From NCBI GenBank assembly GCA_021810815.1, contig JAJZHR010000012.1, forward strand, positions 1 to 14,485: DNA of 14,485 nucleotides. Direction: 5' to 3'. This document shows, piece after piece, positions 1-7,421 of this stretch. A program made the translations under genes and the position numbers. The first letter of the stretch is position 1; each line of letters starts with the position of its first letter. The notes beneath the pieces were generated by a model that searched no databases, was not told where the DNA came from, and saw only the letters and a program-made list of their open reading frames with translations. Origin of the DNA: Acidobacteriota bacterium. GTDB taxonomy: Bacteria > Acidobacteriota > Terriglobia > Terriglobales > Acidobacteriaceae.

Positions 1-174
1 AAATACGATATGTTCAATCCGTCGCCTCAGCAGCTCATGGAGCGGGCAAAGGAATTGAGCTTGCTGCATCCTCTTGACCTGGATGCTGTAGCCCGGCAGT
101 TCGCTTCGCTCGCACAGAATGCGGGTCGTGGAAGCCAGCAGGCCGGGCCGGAGCTGCTCGTCGATTTTACATAG
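1..174 (+). CDS. C-terminal end of an unidentified protein (cut by window edge)
   Basis: An open frame runs from the first base of the window to a TAG stop, giving the last 57 residues of a protein whose start lies outside. The segment is mostly helical in character, with a motif-like stretch NPSPQQLMERAKELSLLHP and a polar, Gln/Gly-rich tail ending in LLVDFT. Codon use is GC-rich at third positions, like the clear genes in the window, which supports it being real. I do not recognise the family. No other gene follows for about 650 bases, so this is probably the end of a transcription unit. There is no sign that it belongs to the redox cluster downstream. Confidence 0.55.
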   Translation, partial: KYDMFNPSPQQLMERAKELSLLHPLDLDAVARQFASLAQNAGRGSQQAGPELLVDFT

Positions 175-829
175 GCTGAAATGCCTGGGCGTGGCTCAAT
201 GTCCGAATTGCTGAGCGACCGATGTCGATCTGTTCGGTCGTTGCACGCGCGCGTTCCCGACAGCTTCGGGACGTGGACTCCTCGCTGCTGATTCCCGCTT
301 CGAACCCTGAATCGCAAGTAGCAAGAATTGCGGGCCGAGTATTTGTCAGATTCGAAGCTGCAAGGGCGCTGCCGCCATTCGAATCGCAGAAACGATGGCC
401 CGGAGGAATCTGAATCTTCCATCCAAAGGATGATCTGAGTACCCATACAAGTGTTGAGGACATATCCGGACGCGGCGTGTAACTTCCACTAGTTCCTGGA
501 AAATGGTCTTCGAGGTGGCGATGAGACTGAACCCTGCCGGACGATCCTCGGCTGCTTCCTCTTCGGGGATAGCGAAGAGAGGCTGCCTGCATGACTGAGT
601 GTGCCCTGAGTGCGAATACGTCTTGCTACGCGGGCTGGCTGGCAACACTCCCTGCATGCGCGTGCGCAACGGTCGGCTTCGCAGCGATGGTGCCATCCGC
701 TGCCAGCCTCTTTCTTGCGCCGCAGCGCCATGCATCTCCCTGAAGCAGGCCCGATCATCGAGCCCGCGACCGAACGCGCACGGTAAACGCAACCAATATT
801 TGCAAATTAGCCAGCCTTGAGGAGCGATC
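175..829. other. Long gene-poor intergenic region
   Basis: No convincing gene fills these 655 bases. Overlapping frames on both strands are open by chance but have no ribosome site, no recognisable motif and unlike composition. One minus-strand stretch around 480-580 reads somewhat protein-like, but it is not continuous with a credible start. The only small candidate is the 50-codon frame at 591-743, listed separately. A short hairpin (TCCCGA, loop CAGCT, TCGGGA) lies near 256-272. Just before the next gene, at 798-807, is a 10-base perfect palindrome ATTTGCAAAT in a local AT-rich patch, which may be part of that gene's promoter or operator. Confidence 0.5.
591..743 (+). CDS. Possible 50-residue hydrophobic peptide
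   Basis: A short frame starts at ATG 591, 8 bases after a GAGAGG ribosome-site-like sequence, and ends at TGA 741-743. The peptide has a long apolar middle (about residues 12-44, rich in Ala, Leu, Val and Phe) and four cysteines (C4, C12, C23, C25), so it could be a single-span membrane peptide. Against this, there is no recognisable family, the surrounding region is otherwise non-coding, and GC-rich DNA often opens frames of this length by chance. It lies 87 bases before the AhpD-like gene on the same strand and could be a leader or small membrane protein. It is listed as doubtful. Confidence 0.2.
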   Translation: MTECALSANTSCYAGWLATLPACACATVGFAAMVPSAASLFLAPQRHASP

Positions 830-1411
830 ATGCCGCACATCAACCTTCCCAGCCTTCCCGGAATCCGTGGCCCCATGGCTTTCCGCCCAGAGACATCCAA
901 ACCACTCAATGAACTCGTAGAGGTGCTGCTGCGCCATCCGAACTCGCTAACGCCCGGAGAGCGCGAACTCATCGCCACCTACGTGTCCTCGCTGAACAAC
1001 TGCCATTATTGCCAGTCCGTTCATGGTGCCATTGCTGCGGCGCACCTCGATGGAAACGAAGATCTCGTCCAGTGCGTCAAGCAGGACTTCCATTCTGCCG
1101 AAATCTCTCCGAAGCTCAAAGCGCTGCTGAGGATCGCCGGAATGGTGCAGCAGGACGGAAAGAAGGTCACAGCGCAGGACGTGCAGGCCGCACGCAACGA
1201 GGGCGCTACTGACCTTGAGATTCACGATACCGTCCTCATCGCTGCCGCCTTCTGCATGTACAACCGTTACGTTGATGGGCTTGCGACTGTGCAGCCGCAC
1301 GATCCCGAACTCTATCGCGAGCGTGGCAAGATGGTTGCGCGCGATGGTTATGTCGCCGCCAATCTCGCCAACGTCATCAACCCACCTGCCGCCGCGTCCG
1401 TCACGAGCTAG
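830..1411 (+). CDS. AhpD-like / carboxymuconolactone decarboxylase-family protein
   Basis: This 193-residue soluble protein carries the family signature C58-x2-C61-x3-H65 (NNCHYCQSVH), preceded by a helix containing the conserved acidic ERELIA segment. In AhpD and related peroxidase-like proteins, the two cysteines and the histidine form a thiol-disulfide centre that reduces peroxides or recycles a peroxiredoxin; that function is inferred from the family. The all-helical pattern and length fit the 'peroxidase-related' subgroup rather than true carboxymuconolactone decarboxylase. There is no signal peptide, so it should act in the cytoplasm. The start is set by GAGGAG (819-824), five bases before ATG 830. 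An AT-rich palindrome at 798-807 may be part of its promoter. It stands alone and lacks the GTGAY-N4-GTCAC site found at the downstream units, so it is probably not in that regulon. Confidence 0.85.
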   Translation: MPHINLPSLPGIRGPMAFRPETSKPLNELVEVLLRHPNSLTPGERELIATYVSSLNNCHYCQSVHGAIAAAHLDGNEDLVQCVKQDFHSAEISPKLKALLRIAGMVQQDGKKVTAQDVQAARNEGATDLEIHDTVLIAAAFCMYNRYVDGLATVQPHDPELYRERGKMVARDGYVAANLANVINPPAAASVTS

Positions 1412-1463
1412 TACGACCCGCACTGCTCGACGTTTGCGAACTCCATGCTTTCCACCTGGCGCG

Positions 1464-1489
1464 CGTAAAAGGCGCTCGTAAAAGCCGCT
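1464..1489 (+). repeat. Imperfect 13-base tandem repeat
   Basis: Two adjacent 13-base copies, CGTAAAAGGCGCT and CGTAAAAGCCGCT, differ at one base. They lie between the AhpD-like gene and the PD40/TPR gene, about 80 bases upstream of the Crp/Fnr-type palindrome. This may be a simple duplication, and no function is evident. Confidence 0.5.
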
Positions 1490-1566
1490 GGCTGGCAACT
1501 CGCCAAACCTGGCTGGCTCAGGATATCCCCGTCACCAACGCTGGCAGACCTGGCAACACACTGTGG

Positions 1567-1582
1567 TGTGACGTAGGTCACA
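1567..1582. promoter_or_regulatory. Crp/Fnr-type operator, site 1 (TGTGACGTAGGTCACA)
   Basis: The site has perfect TGTGA-N6-TCACA arms, extended to GTGAC-N4-GTCAC. It lies 135 bases before the PD40/TPR start codon. A weak -10-like sequence (CATAGA or TAGAGT, 1602-1609) sits about 28-30 bases after its centre, the same offset as at site 3. This would put the site near -40, a typical class II activator position. Binding is inferred from the palindrome only. Confidence 0.7.
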
Positions 1583-1717
1583 GCTTTGCGGTTTGCGTAT
1601 CCATAGAGTCCTCGCATCGGTATTTGCGTGCGAGCGACCCTGTGTGACCGAAAAGTGGAATTCGGGAGCGGCAGCGGTGTGGCCGGGCGTCCATGCGGGG
1701 GCGATGAGGAGATGGCG

Positions 1718-4225
1718 ATGAAGCGGATGCTGGCAGCGGCAGCGGCGGTGATCCTGGTTGCGGGCGCGAGCGGAGCTCGCCGCGGCGCAGACCAGGATGG
1801 AGGCGGGACGACGTCAGCCGTTGCTGCGGACGCGGGCGGGGCCAGGTCGTTTCTGGGCGCAGCTCCGCTTGCGGCACCGGCGATCACGGTGGATTCGCCG
1901 GTGGAGGGAACGATCTTTCCGCCCGATCTGGCGCCGCCGCTCTTCGCCTGGCGCGATACGAATCCAGCCGCGACGGTGTGGCGGATTGAAGTGGCGTTTG
2001 GGGAACATGCCCGGCACGTGCAGGTGTGGTCGGCGGGAGAGAAGATGCAGATCCGCCCGGTGGACGCAAGCCTGGTGGGCTACGTTCCACCGACGCTGAC
2101 ACCGCAGCAGGCCGCGGCACACACCTGGCGTCCCGATGCGAAGACCTGGGCCGAAATCAAGAAGCACTCCGTCAAGCAGGCAGCGACGGTGATTGTGACC
2201 GGATATCCAGGCGAGCATGGCAGCAAGCCGGTCTCCCGCGGGCAGACCACGCTGCAGACCTCGCAGGACCCGGTAGGAGCTCCGATTTTCTATCGCGATG
2301 TGCCGCTGCTGCCTCCGCCGGCGGACGCCGGGGAGCGTGGCGTCATTAAGCCCCTGCCCGATTCCGTGTTGCCGAAGATCAAGTGGCGGCTGCGCAACGT
2401 AAGCGAGACGGAGAGCAGGACCGTGATGGAGGGGCTGCCGACCTGCGCCAATTGCCATTCGATTTCGCGGGATGGCAAGACGATGGGAATTGACGTGGAC
2501 GGGCCGGAGAACGACAAGGGCCTCTACGCGATGATCCCTCTCAAAAAGATCAGCACGATCAGCAACGACTACGTGATCCACTGGAGCGCATTCTCTGAGG
2601 AGCGCGCGCAGAAGCGGTTCGGCTTCATGTCGCAGATTTCGCCCGACGGCAAGAATGTAGTGACGTCGATCGATGTGCCGCATGCGCACGGAACGCGGGT
2701 GGTGGACCGCCTGTACAACGGCTTCTACAACAACTATGGCTTTGGGCAGGTCTTCTATCCCACGCGGGGCGTGCTCGGCTGGTACAGCAAAGACACGGGC
2801 AAGCTGGCGCCTCTGCCGGGCGCGGATGATCCCAACTTCGTGCAGACCGCAGGCTTCTGGAGCCCGGATGGAAAGTACATCGTCTTCTCGCGCGCAGTGG
2901 CGAGAGACCCGTATGTGGCGGGACAGCCGCGCTCCACCTATGCCAACTCTCCCGACGAGACCCAGATCCAGTACGACCTCTACAGGATTCCGTTCAACGA
3001 CGGCAAAGGGGGAACACCAGAGAGGATCGTGGGCGCGTCGGAGAATGGCATGAGCAACGACTTTCCGAAGGTGTCGCCCGACGGCAAGTGGATTGTGTTC
3101 GTCCAGAACAAGAACGGGCTGCTGATGCGGCCGGACAGCAAACTGTATATTGTGCCGTTCGAGGGAGGCGCTGCGAGGCCGCTGCGCTCCAACCAGCCGG
3201 TGATGAATTCATGGCACAGCTTTTCGCCCAACGGGCGCTGGCTGGTCTTTTCGTCGAAGACGCCGTCGCTCTATACGCAGATGTATCTGACGCACATGGA
3301 TGGCGATGGCACTTCCAGTCCGGCGGTGCTGGTGGAGAATGCGACGGCCTCCAACCGCGCGGTGAATATTCCCGAGTTCATGAACATTGCGCCGGATGGA
3401 TTGGAGCGCATCGATACGCCTGCGATTGATTTCTACAAGATGTTTGACACAGCGGTGCAACTGGCCGACAAGCACCAATACGACGCAGCCGTTCCTGCGT
3501 GGAAGAAAGCCCTGGAGATGGACCCGAGCGACTCGCGCGCCCACAACAATCTGGGGATTGCGTTGACGGCTTCGGGCAAGAGCTCTGAGGCGATCAGCGA
3601 ATACAAGGCTTCGCTGGCCCTGAATGACGCCAGTTCGCAGACGCAGAACAACCTCGGCAGCGCGCTGGCGGAAGAGGGGAATCTGGAGGAGGCGATTCCC
3701 CATTTGCGGAAGGCAGTGGAGTTGAACCCGGACAATGCGGAGGCCCACGTGAACCTGGGCAATGCGCTGGCCTCCAGGGGCGGCAACGCGGACGAAGCGA
3801 TGGCGGAACTGACCAAGGGGCTGAAGATGCAGCCTGCCTCCGCCGACGGCCAGAATGGGTTGGGCGTGGCCCTGGCGCGGTCCGGCAAGCTGGAGGAGGC
3901 GATTCCCCACCTCCAGAAGGGGGTCGAACTGGCGCCCCAGTCGGCGGGCTATCGGTACAACCTGGGACGGGTGCTCGCAGCCAGGGGCCGGTTTGCAGAT
4001 GCCGTTCCTCAATTTGAGGCGGCGGCGAAGCTTTCCGGCGGTCAGGATCCGGGAGTCCTGCAGATGCTCGCAGCCATGTATTCGGAGACGGGCCGATACG
4101 GCGAAGCTGCAGCGACAGCGCGACAGGCGCTGGAGTTGGCCGTTCAGCAGAAGAGCGATGCGCTGGCGACGGCCCTTCGTGCCAGCATCGACCGCTACGA
4201 TGCGCAGGCCGCAGCCAAACCATAG
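1718..4225 (+). CDS. Exported PD40-propeller / TPR protein with one heme c motif
   Basis: This 835-residue protein has an N-terminal signal peptide (KR, then an Ala/Val-rich core to about residue 20). A beta-sandwich-like region follows (about 50-200), then a single CANCH heme c motif at 243-247. A TolB/PD40-type beta-propeller comes next, marked by repeated SPDGK-W/Y-V-F motifs near residues 307, 382, 452 and 503. The C-terminus (about 570-830) holds seven 34-residue TPR units. The start is ATG 1718, six bases after GAGGAG; ATG 1712 is in frame but overlaps that site, and more upstream starts would bury the signal peptide. A covalent heme on a propeller/TPR scaffold suggests a periplasmic redox or docking protein. 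Its substrate is unknown. Site 1 lies upstream, tying it to the electron-transfer genes. The gene is monocistronic and convergent with the small minus-strand gene. Confidence 0.85.
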   Translation: MKRMLAAAAAVILVAGASGARRGADQDGGGTTSAVAADAGGARSFLGAAPLAAPAITVDSPVEGTIFPPDLAPPLFAWRDTNPAATVWRIEVAFGEHARHVQVWSAGEKMQIRPVDASLVGYVPPTLTPQQAAAHTWRPDAKTWAEIKKHSVKQAATVIVTGYPGEHGSKPVSRGQTTLQTSQDPVGAPIFYRDVPLLPPPADAGERGVIKPLPDSVLPKIKWRLRNVSETESRTVMEGLPTCANCHSISRDGKTMGIDVDGPENDKGLYAMIPLKKISTISNDYVIHWSAFSEERAQKRFGFMSQISPDGKNVVTSIDVPHAHGTRVVDRLYNGFYNNYGFGQVFYPTRGVLGWYSKDTGKLAPLPGADDPNFVQTAGFWSPDGKYIVFSRAVARDPYVAGQPRSTYANSPDETQIQYDLYRIPFNDGKGGTPERIVGASENGMSNDFPKVSPDGKWIVFVQNKNGLLMRPDSKLYIVPFEGGAARPLRSNQPVMNSWHSFSPNGRWLVFSSKTPSLYTQMYLTHMDGDGTSSPAVLVENATASNRAVNIPEFMNIAPDGLERIDTPAIDFYKMFDTAVQLADKHQYDAAVPAWKKALEMDPSDSRAHNNLGIALTASGKSSEAISEYKASLALNDASSQTQNNLGSALAEEGNLEEAIPHLRKAVELNPDNAEAHVNLGNALASRGGNADEAMAELTKGLKMQPASADGQNGLGVALARSGKLEEAIPHLQKGVELAPQSAGYRYNLGRVLAARGRFADAVPQFEAAAKLSGGQDPGVLQMLAAMYSETGRYGEAAATARQALELAVQQKSDALATALRASIDRYDAQAAAKP

Positions 4226-4279
4226 GGTGGCGGGAGTTGCCGATCCCCGGAGCTGCGCAGTTCGCTCAGGACACGAACC

Positions 4280-4302
4280 GCCGCCGTGCTCAACACGGCG
4301 GC
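4280..4302. terminator. Hairpin between convergent genes
   Basis: Perfect 9-base arms GCCGCCGTG and CACGGCGGC enclose a CTCAA loop. The hairpin lies between the stop codons of the converging genes at 4225 and 4390, where a two-way terminator would be expected. There is no T-run on either side, so it is not a standard intrinsic terminator. It may still block read-through or protect 3' ends. Confidence 0.45.
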
Positions 4303-4389
4303 AGCGACCTGCCTTCCACCAATGCATCGTATGCACGCAGACGCACACGTGCCGTGCGGTTGCAGGGCTCGGTCAGGCGCGCCTCCAGG

Positions 4390-4746
4390 CTACATGGGAA
4401 CGCCGTCCTTCATGCCGCCCATCACGCCGCCCGTCTTCGTGACATTGTCCACGTAGATGCTCTTCCCGGACGAGTTCACTTTGACGGCGATTTTCACATT
4501 GTCGCCGTAGTAATCCTTCACGGAGTAGGGATTCTCGATCTCCCATACCTTCTTCTGGGCATCGACAAAAACCGGGCGATACCCGTCTTCGAGGCACTTC
4601 TTCACGCAACCCACGCCGTTGTCCATGTGCATCGCTCCGCACTTGGAGTCGCTGATGTAGCCCGTGAGCGTGCGGGTTTGCGAAGTTTGGGCGGCTCCGA
4701 ATGCTGCGATGCCGCCAAAGGCCAGTATTAACGCCAGACGCTTCAT
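4390..4746 (-). CDS. Small secreted cysteine-containing protein, unknown function
   Basis: This 118-residue protein has a clear signal peptide (MKRLAL then an apolar Ile/Ala/Gly core, with cleavage after about residue 19). The mature part opens with a strand-like LTGYISDSKC segment and has three cysteines, C36, C47 and C51, around a His/Met-containing loop (K-C-G-A-M-H-M-D). This could bind a metal or form a disulfide. The rest looks like a small beta domain and ends in a Gly/Met-rich tail. Similar short secreted proteins are, to my recollection, frequent in acidobacteria and have no assigned function. ATG 4746 is chosen because GGAGG lies seven bases upstream; ATG 4752 would leave only one base. 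It is divergent from the heme-porin operon and has its own -10-like TATAAA and operator site 2, so it is probably co-regulated. Confidence 0.75.
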   Translation of the reverse strand: MKRLALILAFGGIAAFGAAQTSQTRTLTGYISDSKCGAMHMDNGVGCVKKCLEDGYRPVFVDAQKKVWEIENPYSVKDYYGDNVKIAVKVNSSGKSIYVDNVTKTGGVMGGMKDGVPM

Positions 4747-4867
4747 ATTCATCCCTCCATGGATACTTCGTCCCTCGAAAGGGAGACAGTCAGCAGTGCT
4801 CTATGTTGTATCCAGACGAGTGCGCACTTGGCAAGCGGTTGTGTGACGACGTCAAAAACACTGACAT

Positions 4868-4873
4868 TTTATA
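4868..4873 (-). promoter_or_regulatory. Possible -10 box (TATAAA) for the small secreted gene
   Basis: On the minus strand, TATAAA (5 of 6 to TATAAT) lies about 120 bases before the start codon of the small secreted protein. With a start point near 4861, the centre of operator site 2 would fall at about -60, close to the classic class I Crp position. No good -35 is seen, as expected for an activator-dependent promoter. Confidence 0.4.
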
Positions 4874-4913
4874 GAGTTGCAAGCCAGCAGATCGCCTCTT
4901 GCGCGCGGCGCTT

Positions 4914-4929
4914 GGTGACCTGCGTCACA
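4914..4929. promoter_or_regulatory. Crp/Fnr-type operator, site 2 (GGTGACCTGCGTCACA)
   Basis: This site has perfect GTGAC-N4-GTCAC arms, like site 1. It lies in the 375-base divergent region, 168 bases from the small secreted gene and about 190 from the heme-porin gene. Its spacing to the minus-strand TATAAA box favours the small secreted gene as its target; relative to the rightward promoter it would be far upstream, near -138. Confidence 0.65.
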
Positions 4930-5011
4930 TTTCCTCAGCGCAAGAATTGCAAGAAATCCAGCGCGGTTGCGCCAACCGGGCGAACCTATATGTACCCCGG
5001 ATGCAATTAGA

Positions 5012-5027
5012 TGTGATGGCCGTCACA
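5012..5027. promoter_or_regulatory. Crp/Fnr-type operator, site 3 (TGTGATGGCCGTCACA)
   Basis: Perfect TGTGA-N6-TCACA arms are flanked by A and T, which lengthens the palindrome to 18 bases with only two central mismatches. It is 94 bases before the heme-porin start codon. Its centre lies 27.5 bases upstream of the -10-like CATAAT, placing it near -40 of the inferred start point, a class II activator arrangement. It is the likely main control site of the six-gene redox block. Confidence 0.72.
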
Positions 5028-5046
5028 TACTGATGTGCATGCGCAG

Positions 5047-5052
5047 CATAAT
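5047..5052 (+). promoter_or_regulatory. Possible -10 box (CATAAT) of the heme-porin operon
   Basis: CATAAT matches 5 of 6 bases of the sigma-70 -10 consensus and sits at the right distance from operator site 3 for class II activation. The predicted start point near 5059 gives a leader of about 60 bases to ATG 5122. No -35 match is present, and the operator would replace it. Confidence 0.45.
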
Positions 5053-5121
5053 CTTCCTTTCATCGCAGTTCAAGCGGCTCGTTCCAGCCGCAAGGCTCTA
5101 TACACGGAGGACTTACAGGCG

Positions 5122-6594
5122 ATGGGTCTGCAAGCCAAATTATCGTTCGCCCGCGTTGCTGTTGCAGCGGGTTTGTTGATAGCGGTGCAAGCTGCGGCAC
5201 CGCGCGCATCTGCCATCCCCGCATTCGCCCGAAAGTACCACACCGCCTGCTCCACCTGCCACAACAATTGGCCGGAACTGAACGACTTCGGGCTGGCGTT
5301 CAAGCTCAATGGCTTCAAGTTCCCCAAGGACGACGAGGATTTCGTCAAAGAGCCGCCGCTGATGCTTGGCGCCAAAGCGCAGAAAGAAGCCTTCCCGCAC
5401 TCCATCTGGCCGGGAGAACTTCCCATCCTCCCCATTGCCTTCCGCTATTCCGGCCACTTCGTCTACAACAGCCCCCAGCCGGCTGCCGTGGCTGCCGCGT
5501 CCGGCTTTGTGCCGCAAACAACCATGTTCCAGCCCAATACCTTCACGATCATCGCCGCAAGCAGCCTCGGGCCATCGCTCGAGTTCTGGATTGACGATGA
5601 CCTCGCGGCGGCAGGCTCCGGTGCGGATGGAGGCATGGGTGACGCCTACATCAAGGCGAACAATTTCCTGGGCTACTACCTTCATGTTCCAAAGAACGAT
5701 TTGAACGTGCGCTACGGCCAGTTCGAGCTCGATCTTCCTTTCACCCAGGCGCGCACCATCAACCTGAGCGACTACGCGATCTACGACGAGACGGCCAACG
5801 TGAACCCGACAGGGACCGGACCTCTGCCCGGAACCACGGCCAACCCTTTCGCCCTCTCTGCGGCCCAGCGCGGAATCGAACTGAGCGGCTATCCGCGCCA
5901 GGGCTATACCTGGTGGTCCGTCGCGGTGGTGGACGGAGAGAATTCCTTGTACGGCACAGCTCCCTTGGCGTCCAAGAATTCCAAAGATGTCTACATCAAT
6001 CTTTGGCAGGGCTTCAATCTGGAGCGGGATCCGAGCGTCCGCAAGCAGGTCCAGGCCGCTGGCCCGACCGGCGTCCACGACCACACCTGGATACGATTCA
6101 ACGCGTTCGGCTACTTTGGCACGAGCGAACTCAATCAGGATGGATCTCTGTACGCTGGACTGCCCACGCTCCGCGAGCCTTTCTACCGCGCGGGCGGCGC
6201 ATTCGACTACAGGTTCCGTGGCAATTTCGAGCTCTGGGGGCTGTATGAGCACGGCCATGACGCCAACCGGACATTGAACGCGAACAGCACGGGATTTGTG
6301 TCCGCCATGCCAGTGACGTTTTCCGGCGGATTTGTCGAGGCCGAGTACTGGGTCTATCCCTGGCTCATTGGACTGATGCGCTACGACGGCGTGAACTCGC
6401 CCACGGACCGCATCAATGGCCTTTCCCGCCACGATACGCGGAACATCTTCAGCCCGGGCCTCCAGATACTGGTGCGCCCCAATATCAAGCTGGAGACGGA
6501 GTACGCCCACAGCTACGAACAGCCGATACCAGGCTCCAACAACACCTTTTTCCGCGCCAACAAGTTCCAGTCCGGGGTTGATTTCGTGTTCTGA
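5122..6594 (+). CDS. Outer-membrane porin-like protein with N-terminal monoheme cytochrome c domain
   Basis: This 490-residue protein has a signal peptide (about 1-31, cleavage after ASA), closely followed by one heme c motif, C43-S-T-C46-H47, in a conserved-looking block (FARKYHTACSTCH, then FGLAFKLNGFKFP). The remaining 430 residues lack long hydrophobic helices, alternate polar and apolar residues, are rich in Tyr, Trp and Gly, and end in phenylalanine (VDFVF), the usual C-terminal mark of outer-membrane beta-barrels. The architecture, one heme feeding a barrel of about 450 residues, matches that of Cyc2-type fused porin-cytochromes of iron oxidisers. Length is similar, but I cannot show homology. 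The likely role is moving electrons across the outer membrane. ATG 5122 is preferred because it directly precedes the signal peptide; GGAGG lies 11 bases upstream, a somewhat long gap. It is first in the operon, under operator site 3. Confidence 0.8.
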   Translation: MGLQAKLSFARVAVAAGLLIAVQAAAPRASAIPAFARKYHTACSTCHNNWPELNDFGLAFKLNGFKFPKDDEDFVKEPPLMLGAKAQKEAFPHSIWPGELPILPIAFRYSGHFVYNSPQPAAVAAASGFVPQTTMFQPNTFTIIAASSLGPSLEFWIDDDLAAAGSGADGGMGDAYIKANNFLGYYLHVPKNDLNVRYGQFELDLPFTQARTINLSDYAIYDETANVNPTGTGPLPGTTANPFALSAAQRGIELSGYPRQGYTWWSVAVVDGENSLYGTAPLASKNSKDVYINLWQGFNLERDPSVRKQVQAAGPTGVHDHTWIRFNAFGYFGTSELNQDGSLYAGLPTLREPFYRAGGAFDYRFRGNFELWGLYEHGHDANRTLNANSTGFVSAMPVTFSGGFVEAEYWVYPWLIGLMRYDGVNSPTDRINGLSRHDTRNIFSPGLQILVRPNIKLETEYAHSYEQPIPGSNNTFFRANKFQSGVDFVF

Positions 6595-6652
6595 CAACCT
6601 GCAATGGATCGGGTTCTATCCAACGCAACTACTCACCAAAGGGAGATACGAA

Positions 6653-7264
6653 ATGAACAAGTCGAAAAGGATTGCTTTTCCAGTCATTGCATTGCTCGCG
6701 CTAGGGTCTTTCGCTGCCGCAGCGAGGGCTGCCGATGTGTCGGGCAAGGTGGTAGCGCAGGGAATGCGCTCGCCAGAGAACATTGTTGTCTACATCGACG
6801 CCATTCCGGGCAAGACATTCACGCCGCCTGCCCAGCATCCCGTCATGAATCAGGCGCATTTGGCGTATGCCCCCCATGTGCTGCCCGTCCTCAAAGGAAC
6901 CACGGTCGACTTCAAAAACGACGACCCGGTGGGACACAACGTCTATTGGCCGGCCATCAACCACAACCGCAAGCTGGCCCACAATATGGGCACCTGGCCG
7001 CAGGGAATCTCAAAGCCTTTCACCTTCAATGATCTGGGAGATGTTCCCCTCCTCTGCAACGTTCATCCCGAGATGTCCGGCTACATCTTCGTGGCGCCGA
7101 CGCCTTATTTCGCTGTCACAGACAAAGAAGGCGCCTACACGATCAAGAATGTTCCGGCAGGACAGTACACGCTGAAGACCTGGAGCGAAGAGGCCAAGCC
7201 CACCACGCAAGCGCTGACGGTTGGCGCAGGCGCTGCGACCGCCAACTTGACCGTGAAGAAGTGA
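6653..7264 (+). CDS. Periplasmic cupredoxin-like copper protein, copy 1
   Basis: This 203-residue protein has a signal peptide (about 1-27), a cupredoxin-like beta domain and a small C-terminal carboxypeptidase-regulatory-like beta domain (about 148-195, with VTDKEGAYTIKNVPAGQY). Type-1-like copper ligands are visible: H95 in DPVGHNV, then C135-x2-H138-x2-M141 in LLCNVHPEMSGY. This ligand order is that of plastocyanin-type electron carriers, and proteins of this shape are often named methylamine-utilisation or plastocyanin-like. It should shuttle electrons in the periplasm, between the heme-porin encoded 58 bases upstream and the cytochromes downstream. GGGAG seven bases before ATG 6653 sets the start. 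The next gene is a paralogue, about 70-75% identical by hand alignment over some 165 residues, with identical ligand positions. Confidence 0.82.
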   Translation: MNKSKRIAFPVIALLALGSFAAAARAADVSGKVVAQGMRSPENIVVYIDAIPGKTFTPPAQHPVMNQAHLAYAPHVLPVLKGTTVDFKNDDPVGHNVYWPAINHNRKLAHNMGTWPQGISKPFTFNDLGDVPLLCNVHPEMSGYIFVAPTPYFAVTDKEGAYTIKNVPAGQYTLKTWSEEAKPTTQALTVGAGAATANLTVKK

Positions 7265-7319
7265 CGCGCTGAGCTGCCCGAACACGCTGATGGCAGCAAA
7301 GCAGTCCTCTGCGGCGGCG

Positions 7320-7357
7320 CAGCCGGGCGAATCAGACAGCAGCCATTCGCCCGGCTG
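7320..7357 (+). terminator. Strong inverted repeat between the two cupredoxin genes
   Basis: Perfect 13-base arms CAGCCGGGCGAAT and ATTCGCCCGGCTG enclose a 12-base loop and are followed by TTCTTC. The hairpin lies in the 157-base gap between the paralogues, inside an otherwise continuous operon. It could be a partial terminator or an RNA stabiliser that lets the heme-porin and first cupredoxin be made in excess over the downstream cytochromes. The short T-rich tail makes full termination uncertain. Confidence 0.5.
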
Positions 7358-7421
7358 TTCTTCGCGGCGGCGCCGTGCCGGTTCCTCCATCTCTTCAACA
7401 CCTCGAAAGGGGACGCAAGTC

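Noticed and set aside
346..978. 210-codon minus-strand frame with a protein-like stretch around 480-580
   Set aside because: It overlaps the AhpD-like gene, has an Arg/Ser-rich start, no ribosome site and no recognisable family. A gene remnant is possible but not supported.
3209..4348. 379-codon minus-strand frame opposite the TPR region
   Set aside because: It is a shadow of the TPR repeats in GC-rich DNA, and the composition is Arg/His/Gln-rich with no family features.
4836..4856. TGTGACGACGTCAAAA as a fifth Crp/Fnr-type site
   Set aside because: Only the left arm matches; the right half has the wrong spacing and sequence.
5140..6597. 485-codon minus-strand frame opposite the heme-porin
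   Set aside because: It is a shadow frame; the plus strand has the signal peptide, heme motif and barrel C-terminus.
7290..7421. Longer start for the second cupredoxin
   Set aside because: It would put a Ser/Arg-rich stretch and the 7320-7357 hairpin ahead of a clear signal peptide; GTG 7422 has a ribosome site.
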